A stretch of 64,000 nt of DNA from AC-32 sp963754265 (GTDB lineage: Bacteria; Actinomycetota; Thermoleophilia; Gaiellales; Gaiellaceae), in the NCBI GenBank assembly GCA_963754265.1, contig CAVWFB010000001.1, forward strand, positions 1 to 64,000. Reading direction: 5' to 3'. Numbering within the stretch: position 1 is the first letter of the stretch; the number at the start of each line of letters is the position of its first letter. The notes below the pieces were generated by a model that saw only the letters and a program-made list of their open reading frames with translations, ran no database searches and was not told the DNA's origin. The translations under genes and the position numbers were made by a program. Below are positions 44,087-52,387 of this stretch, piece by piece.

Positions 44087-44973
44087 AGCTGTCCGCTGGT
44101 GTCGCAGGCCGCCGGCTTGCCGCTCTGATAGCCGACGGTGAACCAGTGCTGGCGCTGACTCGCGGCGCCGTGCGTCCACGTCTCGGGGTTCACCTGGCCC
44201 TGCGTCCGGGCCTGGATGCGGTCGTCGCCCACCGCCGCGGCGGCGTCGAGGCCGTCGGCGATGTCGCCCTCGGTCACGTCGGTCAGGAAGCCGGTCTGCG
44301 CAGCGTGGTTCGCCCAGACGCCGGCGAAGCAGTCGGCCTGGAGCTCGGTGCGCACCGAGCTGCCCTCCGCGCCCGCCTCGCCTGACCCACCTTGGAGACG
44401 TCCGAGCAGGTCCTGGACGTGGTGGCCGTACTCATGGGCCAGCACGTACGCCTCGGCGAACGGCCCGCCCGTTGCCCCGAACTGGTCGCGAAGGTCGTCG
44501 AAGAAGCCGAGATCGATGTAGACGTGCTTGTCGAGCGGGCAGTAGAACGGGCCGACATCCGAAGTCGCGACGCCGCAGCCGGTGTCGGTCGAGCCGGTGA
44601 AGAAGACGGTCGTCGCGCCCGTGTAGCTGCGCCCGCTCCGCTGGAACTGGCCCGCCCAGTAGGCCTGGATGCTGTTGACGTCACCCACGATGCGGCAGTC
44701 GGCGCGCCTGTTCGCGGCCTCCCCGCTCTGGCACTCGGCGCGGATCGCAGAGGGCGGCTGCGCACCGATCGACTGATCGTCGAGGTTCTGCAGCGGACCG
44801 GAGAGCCCACCGCCGCCGGAGAGGAGCGCGATGGCCAGGTAGATCGCGAGCCCGAGGAGCCCGAGGCCGCCGCCGCCGACCGCGATGCCGCCGCCGGGGA
44901 AGGCCATCCCGCCCTGGCCGCGGCGGTCCTCGACCTGCGACGGGTCGAGGTTCGCGTCTTTCCGAAAACGCAT
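44083..44973 (-). CDS. Neutral zinc metallopeptidase (YpfJ/KPN family)
   Basis: 296 residues. MRFRKDANLDPSQVEDRRG and a Gly-rich patch, then one membrane helix (LGLLGLAIYLAIALL), and an outer domain with AYVLAHEYGHHVQDLLG (HEXXH) and the downstream ELQADCFAGVWA that supplies the third ligand. YCPLDKHVYIDLGFF is a family block. Membrane-anchored and facing outwards. The protease activity of the family is inferred. Confidence 0.93.
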   Translation of the reverse strand: MRFRKDANLDPSQVEDRRGQGGMAFPGGGIAVGGGGLGLLGLAIYLAIALLSGGGGLSGPLQNLDDQSIGAQPPSAIRAECQSGEAANRRADCRIVGDVNSIQAYWAGQFQRSGRSYTGATTVFFTGSTDTGCGVATSDVGPFYCPLDKHVYIDLGFFDDLRDQFGATGGPFAEAYVLAHEYGHHVQDLLGRLQGGSGEAGAEGSSVRTELQADCFAGVWANHAAQTGFLTDVTEGDIADGLDAAAAVGDDRIQARTQGQVNPETWTHGAASQRQHWFTVGYQSGKPAACDTSGQL

Positions 44974-45028
44974 TGCTCTGTTGTCCCGCGCCGCCCGCCG
45001 AGGCTAAACGTCGTCACCAGCGGAAACA

Positions 45029-45101
45029 TGGAGCCAACGGGATTCGAACCCGTGACCTTCTGGCTGCCAGCCAGACGCTCTCCCAGCTGAGCTATGGCCC
45101 C
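45029..45101 (-). tRNA. tRNA-Ala (anticodon GGC)
   Basis: 73 nt without encoded CCA. Acceptor GGGGCCA with TGGCTCC includes the alanine-specific G3:U70 pair; anticodon loop CTGGCAG between TCTGG and CCAGA; T arm CGGGTTCGAATCCCG. The second alanine acceptor in the window, complementary in codon use to the UGC species at 6723. Confidence 0.97.
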
Positions 45102-45120
45102 TGGTCGGGTGGGATTCTAG

Positions 45121-45477
45121 CTACGCCGTTGCCGAGGCGAGCTCGACGGAGGGCACGTCGCCCCAGAGCTCCTCGAGCCGGTAGTACTCGCGCGACTCGG
45201 GGGTGAAGACGTGGAAGACCACGTCGAGGTAATCGCCCACGATCCAGCGCCCCTCGCCCTCGCCGGCAACCGACGCGGGAAGCGCGCGCTCCTCGTGCTT
45301 GAGACGGGCGTGCACCTCGTCCCAGATCGCCTTGGTCTGACGAGGGTTCTGTCCGGTGGCCAGCACGAAGAAGTCCGTGTAGCTGCACACGGGTCGCATG
45401 TCGAGTATGAGGACGTCCTGCGCCAGCTTCTCCTGGGCGAGGCCGGCGATGCGGCGGGCGTGTTCGAGTGGCGTCAG
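45121..45477 (-). CDS. rsfS: Ribosome silencing factor RsfS, probable CTG start
   Basis: Core family sequence: LEHARRIAGLAQEKLAQDVLILDMRPVCSYTDFFVLATGQNPRQTKAI, then GRWIVGDYLDVVFHVFTPESREYY. It binds L14 (uL14) and blocks subunit joining in starvation. A CTG at 45477, 8 bases past the nadD stop, gives 118 residues, the usual size. No ATG, GTG or TTG occurs in frame between there and a point about 110 bases inside nadD. Last gene of the rne-rplU-rpmA-obgE-nadD-rsfS row. Confidence 0.9.
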   Translation of the reverse strand: MTPLEHARRIAGLAQEKLAQDVLILDMRPVCSYTDFFVLATGQNPRQTKAIWDEVHARLKHEERALPASVAGEGEGRWIVGDYLDVVFHVFTPESREYYRLEELWGDVPSVELASATA

Positions 45478-45484
45478 GGTCTCG

Positions 45485-46048
45485 TCAAGTCCTCTCGGGA
45501 TCGCTCGTAGTGTAGCCGCGGTAGAGGCCGAGCCTCGAAATCGCGTCCGCGACGGCCTCCGGGACGAGCTCGGCGATCGACTCGCCGCGTGCGACACGCT
45601 CCCGCACCTCGCTGGAGGAAACGGCCGGCGAGGCCAACTCGAAGGCGACGACCCGGTCGCCGTAGCGCTCGAGATCGGGAGGCGGGTAGCCCGAGCGAGT
45701 GCCGACTGCGAGCTTCACCCGGCGCAGCACCTCCTCGGGGTCCTTCCAGGACGGGAAGGCGGCACCCTCGTCCGCGCCGACGATGAACAGGGCGTCGCCG
45801 AAGCGGCCGTCTCGCACGGCGTCGACGGTGAACGCGTGCGGGTCGAGCACGACCTCGCCCAGGCCGGCGAAGGCCGCCTGTGCGAGCTGGAGGCGCGTCT
45901 CGGCGTCCGCAACGGTGGGGCGATGCCCGGGATCGGCCACCACGAGCACGACCAGTCGGTCGATCGGAAGCTGCTCCAGCGCCGCCCGTGCGAGCGCGAC
46001 GTGACCGTTCTGCGGCGGGTCGAAGATCCCCCCGAGGATCCCCGTCAC
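45485..46048 (-). CDS. nadD: Nicotinate-nucleotide adenylyltransferase, altered nucleotide-binding motif
   Basis: 187 residues; GTG 46048 overlaps the obgE stop (GTGA). MTGILGGIFDPPQNGHVALA aligns with the GGXFDPXHXGH motif, but the first His is Gln (CAG). The C-terminal VSSSEVRERVARG (ISSTXIR-like) is intact, as is FIVGADEGAAFPSW. It adenylates nicotinate mononucleotide in NAD synthesis. The H-to-Q change at a residue that binds ATP phosphate is unusual; activity may be retained through the second His. A one-base sequencing error is possible. Confidence 0.92.
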   Translation of the reverse strand: MTGILGGIFDPPQNGHVALARAALEQLPIDRLVVLVVADPGHRPTVADAETRLQLAQAAFAGLGEVVLDPHAFTVDAVRDGRFGDALFIVGADEGAAFPSWKDPEEVLRRVKLAVGTRSGYPPPDLERYGDRVVAFELASPAVSSSEVRERVARGESIAELVPEAVADAISRLGLYRGYTTSDPERT

Positions 46049-47232
46049 TGGAACTCGAGCACCTCCCCCTCGACCTCGACCTCGTCACCGACCCTGGCGC
46101 CTGCCTCCTTGAGGGCTTGCTCCAGCTCCTCGTCGGACGGGGCCCGGCCGGACACGCGGAAGCCGCGGTCGGTCCGGAGGATGCGGAACCGCCGGCGGGG
46201 GTCGGGCTTCGGGCGGTAGGCCAGGTAGTCGGCGAGCCCGTCCTCGCGCTGCTCGGTGGGCTCGGCCGGCGGGCAGAGCTCGAAGAGCGCCCGCCGGAAG
46301 GCCTCGACACCCGAGCCGGTCGCGGCCGAGAGCGCGAACACGCGCACGACCCTCGGGTCGTCAGGCCGGAAGGCGGGGTCATCCTGTAGGAGGTCGATCT
46401 TGTTCAGCACCACCGCCTGCGGCCGGTCGGCGAGGCCCGCGCCGTAGGCCTCGAGCTCGTGGTTGATGGCGGCGAACGCCTCGGCCGGATCGCCCGCGGC
46501 CGCGTCGATCACGTGCACGAGCAGCCGCGCCCGCTCGAGATGGGCCAGGAACTCGTGGCCGAGCCCGACGCCCTCGCTCGCTCCCTCGATCAGCCCGGGC
46601 ACGTCGGCGACGACGAGCTGCCGCTCGTCCGACTCGACGGTGCCGAGCACCGGCTGCAGCGTCGTGAACGGGTACTCGGCAACCTTGGGCTTCGCGTTCG
46701 AGATCCGGCTCAGGAGCGACGACTTCCCCGCGTTCGGCAAGCCGACCAGCGCGGCGTCGGCGAGCAGCTTCAGGCGTAGCTCGAGGGAAGCTTCCTCGCC
46801 GGGGATGCCGGTCTCCGCAAACCGTGGCGTCTGGTGGGTCGGCGTTGCGAACCGACGGTTGCCGCGGCCCCCGGCGCCGCCGTGTGCCACCGTGACCCGC
46901 GCCCCGGTGGCGACCAGGTCGGCGACGAGCTGCTCATCCTCGTCCAGCACCTGCGTGCCAACCGGCACGCGGAGCTCGGCGGTCTCGCCCGTTGCGCCGT
47001 GGCGGTTGCCACCACCCCCCGCTCCGCCCTTGCCGGCCTTGAAGTGCTGCCGGTTACGGAACGAGGAGAGGTCGCGCAGATCCGGGTCAGCGACCAGCAC
47101 GACGTCGCCGCCCGGGCCTCCGTCCCCGCCGTCGGGGCCACCCTTGGGCACGAACTTCTCGCGGCGGAAGCTGAGCGCCCCGTCGCCGCCGCGCCCGGCC
47201 TGCACGTGGATGCGGGCCCGGTCGTGGAACAT
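46045..47232 (-). CDS. obgE: GTPase Obg/CgtA
   Basis: 395 residues. N-terminal Gly-rich Obg fold (MFHDRARIHVQAGRGGDGALSFRREKF; GGPDGGDGGPGGDV); G1 GLPNAGKSSLL, G3 DVPGLIEGA, G4 NKID; a C-terminal OCT-like domain (RRRFRILRTDRGFRVSG). Late 50S assembly factor linked to the stringent response. 8 bases downstream of rpmA's stop; standard L21-L27-Obg order. Confidence 0.97.
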   Translation of the reverse strand: MFHDRARIHVQAGRGGDGALSFRREKFVPKGGPDGGDGGPGGDVVLVADPDLRDLSSFRNRQHFKAGKGGAGGGGNRHGATGETAELRVPVGTQVLDEDEQLVADLVATGARVTVAHGGAGGRGNRRFATPTHQTPRFAETGIPGEEASLELRLKLLADAALVGLPNAGKSSLLSRISNAKPKVAEYPFTTLQPVLGTVESDERQLVVADVPGLIEGASEGVGLGHEFLAHLERARLLVHVIDAAAGDPAEAFAAINHELEAYGAGLADRPQAVVLNKIDLLQDDPAFRPDDPRVVRVFALSAATGSGVEAFRRALFELCPPAEPTEQREDGLADYLAYRPKPDPRRRFRILRTDRGFRVSGRAPSDEELEQALKEAGARVGDEVEVEGEVLEFQ

Positions 47233-47239
47233 CGCGTTG

Positions 47240-47488
47240 CTACTCGGTCACGGAGACGAAGCGCCGTTGCCCGGTGGTTCGAAAAACCACCGTGCCGTCG
47301 CGCTTCGCGAAGATGGTGTCGTCCCGGCCGATGCCCGCTCCGGGTCCGGGCCGGAAGCGCGTCCCGCGCTGGCGGACGATGATCGTCCCTGCGGTCACGC
47401 CCTGGCCGTCGAAGACCTTGACGCCGAGCATCTTCGGGTTCGAGTCGCGGCCGTTCCGCGACGAGCCGAGTCCCTTCTTGTGAGCCAT
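47240..47488 (-). CDS. rpmA: Ribosomal protein bL27
   Basis: 82 residues: MAHKKGLGSSRNGRDSNPK, the N-terminal tail reaching the peptidyl-transferase centre, with GTIIVRQRGTRFRPGPG. No N-terminal extension, so no Prp-type cleavage as in Firmicutes. GGAAGGAGC precedes the ATG. Between it and rplU are 164 bases without a credible gene. Confidence 0.98.
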   Translation of the reverse strand: MAHKKGLGSSRNGRDSNPKMLGVKVFDGQGVTAGTIIVRQRGTRFRPGPGAGIGRDDTIFAKRDGTVVFRTTGQRRFVSVTE

Positions 47489-47652
47489 CTAGTGCTCCTT
47501 CCGGTGATGACGTTCAGGCTCTCGATCGCTGACACCAAGCCAGAGGCCGCACTCGACCGCGGCGCAGGCCGGACGCCTGCGCGAGGTCGAGGGAGGGCTC
47601 TGGCGCCGCGTGACAGCGGGCGAGAGGCGGGCGATCATTGCCGGGAGGAGCA

Positions 47653-48174
47653 CTAGCTCTCCTTCTTCGCCTCGAGCGCCGCCAGGGCACCCTTGCGCTT
47701 GGCATGGGCGCGTTCGTACTCCAGCGCGGCCTCGACCTGCTCGGGAGACCAGCGGCCCACTTTCTCCGAGATCTCCACCACCGTGAAGTCCGCGTACCCC
47801 CGTGGAAGCTTGTCCGGAGCGTCCTGCTTCGCCGCCGGCTCCTTCCTGGCCGCCGGCTCCTTCTTCCCTTTCGAGGCTCCGATCGACTCGATCTCGATCT
47901 GCGAGAGCTTGGCGCGGAAGCCGGTGTGGCGCTTGTAGCCGCTCTTCGGCTTGTACTTGCCGATCCGAATCTTCTGCCCCAGCGGCGATCCGACGACCCG
48001 CGCGGTCACCTGCGCGCTCTTCGGCGCCAGCTCGAAGGTGCCGTCGCCGCCGAGCATCAGCACATCCGGGTGGAAGGTCTTGCCCTCCTCCACCGCCAGG
48101 CGGTCGACGAGCAGGCGCTCGCCTTCACGGACGCGGTACTGCTTGCCACCCAGTGAGATGATCGCGTAGCTCAT
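47653..48174 (-). CDS. rplU: Ribosomal protein bL21 with C-terminal extension
   Basis: 173 residues against about 103 in E. coli. Residues 1-105 are L21 (MSYAIISLGGKQYRVREGE; YKPKSGYKRHTGFR). After a Lys/Ala linker (GKKEPAARKEPAAKQDA) comes a folded-looking tail (LPRGYADFTVVEISEKVGRWSPEQVEAALEYERAHAKRKGAL) resembling an extra SAP/DUF-type helix pair. Downstream of rne/rng in the conserved order. A 6-bp hairpin (48185-48204) lies just upstream. Confidence 0.95.
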   Translation of the reverse strand: MSYAIISLGGKQYRVREGERLLVDRLAVEEGKTFHPDVLMLGGDGTFELAPKSAQVTARVVGSPLGQKIRIGKYKPKSGYKRHTGFRAKLSQIEIESIGASKGKKEPAARKEPAAKQDAPDKLPRGYADFTVVEISEKVGRWSPEQVEAALEYERAHAKRKGALAALEAKKES

Positions 48175-48231
48175 GGCATCAAAACGCGGGCCTGCCGACC
48201 CGCGAGGGCGCCAGTTTAGCGGAGATCGGCG

Positions 48232-50829
48232 TTACTCGGACGGCGCCGAAGGGCCTTTGGCGGCCGGCTTTCGTCGCCTGTTGCGGCCGCCACGCGAGCC
48301 GCGGCGCGTCTTCTTCTTCGGCTTGGGCTGCTCCGCGCCGTCCCCGTTGTCCGCCTGAGCCGCCGCGGGCTCAGCCTCCTCGGCTTCGTCCTCCTCGCGG
48401 CCGAGCTGCGGGTCGGGCAGATGGATCCTCGGGGCCGGCTCGCCCTTTCCGTCGGGCTTCCCGTCCGCGTCCTGCTGCTGAACCTGGCCGTTGCCCCCAG
48501 CGGCCGCGGCTGCGGGCTTGCGCCTGCGCCGTCCGCCTCGTGAGCCTCGTCGGGTCTTCTTCTTCGGCTTCTCCGGGGTCTCCGCCGCGTCCGGGCTCTC
48601 CGCCGCGGCGGGCTCGGGCTCGGCCACCGCTTCGGCCTCCGGCTCGGGCTCAGCTTCGGGCTCCGGCTCGAGGAGCTCGGGCTCCGCCTCGGCCTCCGGC
48701 TCGGGCTTGGGGGCCTGGCCCTTCTTGCCGGGCGGCTTTCGCGTCGGCTTCTCGGCCTCGGTCTCGGCGGTGATCGGCCCGTCCACCTTCGCGCCGCCGG
48801 CACGCAGGGTCGCATAGGCGGTCCCATTCAGCACCCGCTCGACCCGGACCTTGGCCTTCTTGCCGACCAGGCCCGAGGCGCCCCCTACGACTACGGTCAG
48901 CCCGTCGAGCCTGCCCACGCCCGCGCCGAGGTCGTAGCGGCCGACCTCGACGAGCTTCAGCTCCAGGTTGGCGCCCTCCTCGACCGGGCCCTTCGAGGCC
49001 AGGCTCTCGAGCGTGCCCTTGCCCAGCACCTCGAAGTGGTCGGTCGGCACGTCGTCGCGGGACACGATCAGGAAGCGGCGCCGGGTTTCCTCTTCGATCT
49101 CGGCGATACGCGAGGCCCCGGGCCCGATCAGGATGCTCGCCACCTTGGCGTTCAGCTCGACCTTGAAGGCCTTCGTCCGGGGCGCGCTCGCCTGCAGCTC
49201 GCGCAGACGCCGCTCAGCGTCCACGGCCGCCGAGGCCTCGGAGAGCACGACGCCGTCGCCCCCGCAGACCACGCACTTGCGGGTCAGGATCTCCCGCGGC
49301 CCGTCGGTCACGTTCTGCCGCGTCATCTCGACGAGCCCGAGCGGCGAGATCTCGACCACGTAGGTCTTCGTCCGGTCGCGCTCCAGCTCGGTCTTCAGCG
49401 CCTCCTCGACCGTGGCCCGGTTCTTCGGATTGGCCATGTCGATGAAGTCGATGACGATGATGCCGCCGATGTCGCGCAACCGGAGCTGGCGCACGACCTC
49501 CTTGACGGCCTCGAGGTTGTTCTTCGTGATCGTGTCCTCGAGCCGGCCGCCGGACGACTTCCCGCGCGAGCCGACGAAGCGGCCCGTGTTGACGTCGATG
49601 ACGGTGAACGCCTCCGCGTAGTCGAAGACGAGGTAGCCGCCCGAGGGAAGGTCGACACGGCGCGAGAGCGTGGAGCGAATCTCCGCGTCCACCCCGGAGG
49701 CCTCCATCAGCGGCGCCTTCTCGCGGTAGCGGACGACGCGCTCGGCCATGTGCGGCGAGGTCTTCTTCAGGTAGCCGACGACGCGCTTGTACGTGCGCTC
49801 GTGGTCGACGAACGCCTTCTCGAAGTCCTCGGTGAAGAGGTCGCGCACGACCCGCAGCGGCAGCTCGGCCTCCTGGTAGACGAGCGCCGGGGCCTTCGCA
49901 GCCTTCGCTCGCGCCTCGATCGTCCGCCAGAGACGCTGCAGGAAGACGAGGTCGCGCTCGATGTCCTCGGCGGAGGCGCCTTCGGCCGCGGTGCGGATGA
50001 TGACGCCGCCCTTCTTCACCTCGAGGCTCTTGAGGATGTCGCGCAGGCGCACGCGCTCGTCGTCCTCCAGCCGCCGCGAGACGCCGAGGCCCTCGCCGTG
50101 CGGGACGAAGACAACGAAGCGGCCGGGGAGCGAGATCTCGGTGGTGAGCCGTGCGCCCTTCGACTTCATCGGGTCCTTGACCGCCTGCACCATGACCTCC
50201 TGGCCACGGCTGAGCAGGTCCTGGATCTTCCGCCCGCGGGAGCGGCCCTCCAGCTCGGGCGCGATCACCTCGTCCACGTAGAGGAAGCCGTTCTTCTCGA
50301 GGCCGATCTCGATGAACGCCGCCTCCATGCCGGGGAGCACGTTGTCGACGGTGCCCTTGTAGATGTTGCCCGCGATCGAGCGGCGCTCTGGCCGCTCGAG
50401 GTAGGCCTCGGCGACCTTGTCGTCCTCGACGACGGCGACGCGCTGCTCGCCGACGTCGACCGAGATCAGCAGCTCACGCTTGGCGGGAGGCAGCGGCGGG
50501 CGCCTGGGCGGCGTACGCCGGCGCGGGGCGCGCTGCTTACGGGGAGCCGGTCGCCGCTCGGGACGCGCCTTCTCCTGTTTGGGCGTCGCGGGGGCGGGCT
50601 TGGCTTCGCCCTCGGCCTGGGTCTTGGCCTGTGCTGCGGCGCCCGTCCCGGTGCGCTTGCGACCGCGGCCGCCACGGCTTCCGCGGCGCCGCTTCTTCGG
50701 CGCAGCATCGCTTTGGCCCGCCTTGGCGGGCACCGGGCTTACGGTGTCTTGAGGGGCAGGGGCTGCGGGCTCGGGGGTGCGAGCGCGCTCGTCGGTAGGC
50801 GGCTTCTGCCGCCGGAACCATCGAAGCAA
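48232..50829 (-). CDS. rne: Ribonuclease E/G with KH-like, TRAM-like and Arg-rich regions
   Basis: 865 residues. Order: Arg/Ala/Pro-rich N-terminus with KKRRRGSRGGRGRKR (about 46-58); S1 domain about 150-235; catalytic core with metal-binding Asp412 (VIDVNTG) and Asp461 (VIDFIDM); Zn-link CXXC at 519-522; a KH-like segment about 556-590 (ILIGPGASRIAEIEE); a TRAM-like domain about 625-677 (LVEVGRYDLGAGVGRLDG); an acidic Glu/Pro tail; and two more RRGSRGG basic patches. It cuts single-stranded RNA in mRNA decay and rRNA/tRNA maturation. The gene name is by family (could equally be rng). Confidence 0.93.
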   Translation of the reverse strand: MLRWFRRQKPPTDERARTPEPAAPAPQDTVSPVPAKAGQSDAAPKKRRRGSRGGRGRKRTGTGAAAQAKTQAEGEAKPAPATPKQEKARPERRPAPRKQRAPRRRTPPRRPPLPPAKRELLISVDVGEQRVAVVEDDKVAEAYLERPERRSIAGNIYKGTVDNVLPGMEAAFIEIGLEKNGFLYVDEVIAPELEGRSRGRKIQDLLSRGQEVMVQAVKDPMKSKGARLTTEISLPGRFVVFVPHGEGLGVSRRLEDDERVRLRDILKSLEVKKGGVIIRTAAEGASAEDIERDLVFLQRLWRTIEARAKAAKAPALVYQEAELPLRVVRDLFTEDFEKAFVDHERTYKRVVGYLKKTSPHMAERVVRYREKAPLMEASGVDAEIRSTLSRRVDLPSGGYLVFDYAEAFTVIDVNTGRFVGSRGKSSGGRLEDTITKNNLEAVKEVVRQLRLRDIGGIIVIDFIDMANPKNRATVEEALKTELERDRTKTYVVEISPLGLVEMTRQNVTDGPREILTRKCVVCGGDGVVLSEASAAVDAERRLRELQASAPRTKAFKVELNAKVASILIGPGASRIAEIEEETRRRFLIVSRDDVPTDHFEVLGKGTLESLASKGPVEEGANLELKLVEVGRYDLGAGVGRLDGLTVVVGGASGLVGKKAKVRVERVLNGTAYATLRAGGAKVDGPITAETEAEKPTRKPPGKKGQAPKPEPEAEAEPELLEPEPEAEPEPEAEAVAEPEPAAAESPDAAETPEKPKKKTRRGSRGGRRRRKPAAAAAGGNGQVQQQDADGKPDGKGEPAPRIHLPDPQLGREEDEAEEAEPAAAQADNGDGAEQPKPKKKTRRGSRGGRNRRRKPAAKGPSAPSE

Positions 50830-50963
50830 AGGGAATCTCCTTGGTTGGCGCGCGCGCTACGGTCGCCCCTCGAGGGGCGGAGCGCGCGCTGCATGTGGGT
50901 CAAACTCGTCGGCATAGCCGTCTCCACAAGGCTAGCAGCGCGACCTCCGGTCACCGCCGTGCC

Positions 50964-51170
50964 CTAAGCGGCGGCTGCAGGACGGAGCTTCGCGCGCTTC
51001 GTGGTGACAGCACGCAGCCGCTGTCTCAGACGGGCCCACGCCCACGGCTCGAGCTCGCGGTAGCGGAGAGCGGTTTGTCCCCGCGTCGCCTCGAGGTATT
51101 CGAACCAGGCGTCGGCTTCCTCGATCAGCAGCAGCTCCTCGGCTTCTCGTCTGTCGTACATGGGCGGCAT
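50964..51170 (-). CDS. 68-residue acidic/basic helical protein, unknown
   Basis: Starts MPPMYDRREAEELLLIEEADAWFEYLEA and continues to LRQRLRAVTTKRAKLRPAAAA. Predicted helical with an acidic first half and a basic end. It lies between rodA and rne on the same strand, 23 bases from rodA's stop. The content resembles small actinobacterial proteins near rodA, but no function is known to me. Confidence 0.55.
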   Translation of the reverse strand: MPPMYDRREAEELLLIEEADAWFEYLEATRGQTALRYRELEPWAWARLRQRLRAVTTKRAKLRPAAAA

Positions 51171-51193
51171 GGTAGGACCGCCCCCGGACGGCG

Positions 51194-52387
51194 TTACCTG
51201 TATGCCTTGGGCCGAGCGGCCCCGCGGACGTGAATCGCCTGTAGCACGCCGACTGCGACGAGGTTCGCGATCAGGGCCGAACCGCCGACGCTCACGAACG
51301 GAAGGGGAATCCCCGTCACCGGCGCGATGCCGATGTTCATGCCCACGTTGACGAAGACCTGGAACAGGAACGCGAACACGATCCCGCCCGCGGCGATCGC
51401 CGAGAAGGCATCACGCGCGATCGCGATCACCTTCAGTCCGCGCCAGACGACGAGCAGGTAGAGGAGCAGGAGCACCGAGACGCCGACGAACCCGCGCTGC
51501 TCGGAGAGCGAGGCGAACGCGAAGTCGGTCGCGTGCTCCGGGAGGAAGTTCAGGTTGGTCTGCGTCGCGCCTTGCTCCCCGCGCCCGCGCACGCCGCCCG
51601 CGCCGACCGCGTTGATGGACTGGCGCACGTTGTAGGTAGCGCCGGCCGGGTCCCGGTCGGGGTGGGTGAAGTGCGTCAGGCGCTGCTCCTGGTACGGCTT
51701 GAGCACGTGCACGCCGGCCGCCGGCAGGATCCAGAGCACCATCAGGGCCAGGGCGACCGTCGCGGCGCCGAGGATCGCCATGTGCAGCCAACGCACGCCC
51801 GCGACGAACAGGACTGCGGCGAGCGCGGCGCCGTACACCATCGCGGTGCCGACATCCGGCTGGACGAACACGAGCAGGATCGGGACGGCGCCGAGAGCGA
51901 TCGCCTCGACCACGGTGCGCGTCTCGCCGATGCGCCTCGCCCTGTCGGCGAGAAAGCCGGCGAGGAAGAGGACGAAGAGCAGCTTCCCGAACTCCGACGG
52001 CTGGAAGCGGAAGAAGCCGATGTCGAGCCAGCGCTTGGAGTGGCGCGAGACGGTTCCCGCCAGGAGCACGAGCACCATCACCCCGGCGGTGCCGATGAAG
52101 ATCGGCTGCCGGAAGCGCCGGTAGTAGTCCGGGTCGATGAAGAGCGCCGCGACGAGGCCGATGCAGCCGATCACGGCGTACACCACTTGTCGCGTGAAGA
52201 AGTAGTCGGTGTTGCCCGGGATGTCGTGCGCGGTGATCCCGCCGATCGCCCAGAGGCCGAAGCCGAGCAGCCCGCCGACCGCGCCGAGCAGGAGCCAGTC
52301 GAGACGGCGGACCGCGGCGGCGAGCCCGACGTGCTCGACGCGGTGCGGCCGCAGGCCTCGCGCTCGGGTGTTGACGGCCTCGATCAT
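51194..52387 (-). CDS. rodA: Rod-shape glycosyltransferase RodA (SEDS family)
   Basis: 397 residues; ATG 52387 overlaps the mrdA stop (ATGA). About ten helices; SRHSKRWLDIGFFRFQPSEFGKLLFV and the C-terminal GIPLPFVSVGGSALIANLVAVG are SEDS signatures. The conserved Asp of the long loop can be placed in QPDVGTAMVYG. It polymerises lipid II with PBP2 during cell elongation. Confidence 0.95.
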   Translation of the reverse strand: MIEAVNTRARGLRPHRVEHVGLAAAVRRLDWLLLGAVGGLLGFGLWAIGGITAHDIPGNTDYFFTRQVVYAVIGCIGLVAALFIDPDYYRRFRQPIFIGTAGVMVLVLLAGTVSRHSKRWLDIGFFRFQPSEFGKLLFVLFLAGFLADRARRIGETRTVVEAIALGAVPILLVFVQPDVGTAMVYGAALAAVLFVAGVRWLHMAILGAATVALALMVLWILPAAGVHVLKPYQEQRLTHFTHPDRDPAGATYNVRQSINAVGAGGVRGRGEQGATQTNLNFLPEHATDFAFASLSEQRGFVGVSVLLLLYLLVVWRGLKVIAIARDAFSAIAAGGIVFAFLFQVFVNVGMNIGIAPVTGIPLPFVSVGGSALIANLVAVGVLQAIHVRGAARPKAYR

